DNA from: Paracoccaceae bacterium
GTDB lineage: Bacteria; Pseudomonadota; Alphaproteobacteria; Rhodobacterales; Rhodobacteraceae
Length of the DNA: 5,786 nucleotides
Assembly (NCBI GenBank): GCA_027080755.1
Contig: JALWQC010000249.1
Span: 1-5,786, forward strand
Reading direction: 5' to 3'
Shown piece by piece: positions 4,611-5,786 of the stretch (position 1 is its first letter; each line of letters begins with the position of its first letter). Under the pieces are notes generated by a model, which saw nothing but the letters and a program-made list of their open reading frames with translations, did no database searches and was not told where the DNA came from. The position numbers were made by a program, and so were the translations under genes.

Positions 4611-5588
4611 ATGGCCGCCAAAAAGCCGAACGTCTCTAAGGACGAGCTGCTGGAATATTACCGCGAGATGCTGTTGATCCGCCGCTTCGAGGAAAAAGCC
4701 GGACAATTATACGGCATGGGCCTGATCGGGGGGTTCTGCCACCTGTATATCGGACAAGAGGCCATCGTCGTCGGGCTGGAAGCCAACGCAAAGGACGGGG
4801 ACGAGCGCATCACATCCTACCGCGACCACGGCCATATGCTGGCCTGCGGCATGGACCCCAAGGGCGTAATGGCGGAACTGACCGGCCGCGCAACCGGCTA
4901 TTCCCACGGCAAGGGGGGCAGCATGCACATGTTTTCCCGCGAAAAGGAATTTTACGGCGGCAACGGCATTGTCGGCGCGCAGGTTCCCATCGGCGCGGGG
5001 CTGGCCTTTGCCAATAAATACCGTGGCAACGACAACGTAAGTTTCACCTATTTCGGCGACGGGGCCTCTAACCAGGGGCAGGTTTACGAGACCTTCAACA
5101 TGGCGGCGCTCTGGAAGCTGCCGGTGGTTTTTGTCATTGAAAACAACCACTACGCCATGGGCACCGCGCAAGAGAGATCCACCTCCACCCCGGCAATCCA
5201 CACCCGCGGCGAGGCTTTCGAGATCCCGGGCGAGGAGGTGGACGGCATGGATGTTCTGGCCGTTCGCGACGCAGGCGCGCGCGCCGTTGCCCATTGTCGC
5301 GCCGGCAAGGGGCCGTATATTCTGGAGATGAACACCTATCGCTATCGCGGGCATTCCATGTCCGATCCGGCGAAATACCGCAGCCGCGAAGAGGTGCAGA
5401 AGGTCAAGGAGGAACACGACGCCATCGACCATGTGCGCGCGCTGCTTCTGACCGGCAAACACGTCACCGAGGACGAACTGAAGGCCATCGACAAGGAGAT
5501 CAAGGCCATCGTCAACGAGGCCGCACAATTCGCAACCGACAGCCCCGAGCCGGACCCCTCCGAGCTTTGGACAGATATCTACGCATAA
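4611..5588 (+). CDS. pdhA: Pyruvate dehydrogenase E1 component, alpha subunit
   Basis: Alpha subunit of the heterotetrameric E1 of the pyruvate dehydrogenase complex. With the beta subunit it decarboxylates pyruvate using thiamine diphosphate and transfers the acetyl group to lipoyl domains. The 325-residue product has the early family segment EEKAGQLYGMGLIGGFCHLYIGQEA (about 27-51), SHGKGGSMHMF (His99 included), the cofactor motif from GDG at 149-151 to Asn178-Asn179, and YRYRGHSMSDPAKYR, the loop (Ser249, Ser251) equivalent to the mammalian phosphorylation loop. No kinase is in view, so phosphorylation is not implied. The GGFCHLY and YRYRGHSMSDP segments favour pyruvate over branched-chain substrates, and the lipoyl-domain gene directly downstream supports this. 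The ATG start at 4611 has GGAGGA (4599-4604) six bases upstream. pdhB follows after 12 bases, so the two are clearly an operon, driven by the promoter and operator at 4545-4595. Confidence 0.96.
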   Translation: MAAKKPNVSKDELLEYYREMLLIRRFEEKAGQLYGMGLIGGFCHLYIGQEAIVVGLEANAKDGDERITSYRDHGHMLACGMDPKGVMAELTGRATGYSHGKGGSMHMFSREKEFYGGNGIVGAQVPIGAGLAFANKYRGNDNVSFTYFGDGASNQGQVYETFNMAALWKLPVVFVIENNHYAMGTAQERSTSTPAIHTRGEAFEIPGEEVDGMDVLAVRDAGARAVAHCRAGKGPYILEMNTYRYRGHSMSDPAKYRSREEVQKVKEEHDAIDHVRALLLTGKHVTEDELKAIDKEIKAIVNEAAQFATDSPEPDPSELWTDIYA

Positions 5589-5600
5589 GGGATAAAAATC

Positions 5601-5786
5601 ATGGCAATTCAAATTCTTATGCCCGCCCTGTCCCCGACAATGGAAGAGGGGACACTGGCGAAATGGCTGGTCAAGGAAGGGGACAGTGTCTCCGCCGGTG
5701 ACATTCTGGCCGAAATCGAGACCGACAAGGCCACGATGGAATTCGAGGCGGTCGATGACGGGGTGATCGGCAAAATTCTGGTCCCC
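5601..5786 (+). CDS. pdhB: Pyruvate dehydrogenase E1 beta subunit, N-terminal lipoyl domain only (3' end outside the window)
   Basis: Only the first 62 codons are visible. They form most of a lipoyl domain: [20 protein letters not shown], then [20 protein letters not shown], then [14 protein letters not shown]. The lipoylated lysine is Lys43 in [11 protein letters not shown]. In alphaproteobacteria the E1-beta subunit commonly carries such an N-terminal lipoyl domain and its gene directly follows pdhA, so I call E1-beta. The alternative is the E2 acetyltransferase (pdhC), whose N-terminus is very similar; the visible part cannot separate them, and the choice rests on gene order. The start is ATG at 5601, with AAGGGA (5587-5592) overlapping the pdhA stop codon, which points to coupled translation from the pdhA transcript. 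Confidence 0.8.
   Translation, partial: MAIQILMPALSPTMEEGTLAKWLVKEGDSVSAGDILAEIETDKATMEFEAVDDGVIGKILVP

Overview
The window looks like chromosomal housekeeping DNA from a GC-rich alphaproteobacterium, most likely a member of the Rhodobacterales. Three things point there. The pyruvate dehydrogenase E1-beta gene begins with a lipoyl domain, as is typical of alphaproteobacteria. zapA is paired with a small coiled-coil gene resembling Caulobacter zauP, divergent from a transketolase gene. An FtsB/DivIC gene lies directly upstream of pdhA. No mobile element, CRISPR array, phage gene or RNA gene was recognised.

Layout. Positions 1-560 (minus strand) hold a two-gene cell-division operon, a zauP-like gene followed by zapA, which runs off the left edge. 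The two overlap by 8 bases. Positions 561-736 form a divergent regulatory region. Positions 737-3833 (plus) carry tkt (transketolase, GTG start) and gap (glyceraldehyde-3-phosphate dehydrogenase), separated by 70 bases with two adjacent hairpins. Positions 3876-4025 encode a 49-residue single-pass membrane protein. Positions 4026-4187 are non-coding and contain five GANTC sites (CcrM methylation sites) within 77 bases, just upstream of ftsB (4188-4490). Positions 4491-4610 contain the pdhA promoter, with a perfect TATAAT box overlapped by a 24-base near-perfect palindrome. pdhA (4611-5588) and the start of pdhB (5601 to the right edge) follow.

The metabolic genes belong together. Transketolase and GAPDH link the pentose phosphate pathway to lower glycolysis or gluconeogenesis, and pyruvate dehydrogenase feeds the product into the TCA cycle as acetyl-CoA. 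The division genes zapA, zauP and ftsB act on the Z-ring and the divisome.

I found no clearly new biological system. The items most worth a second look are the pdhA operator/promoter, the GANTC cluster before ftsB, the NADP-type cofactor residues in GAPDH, and the unrecognised small membrane protein.
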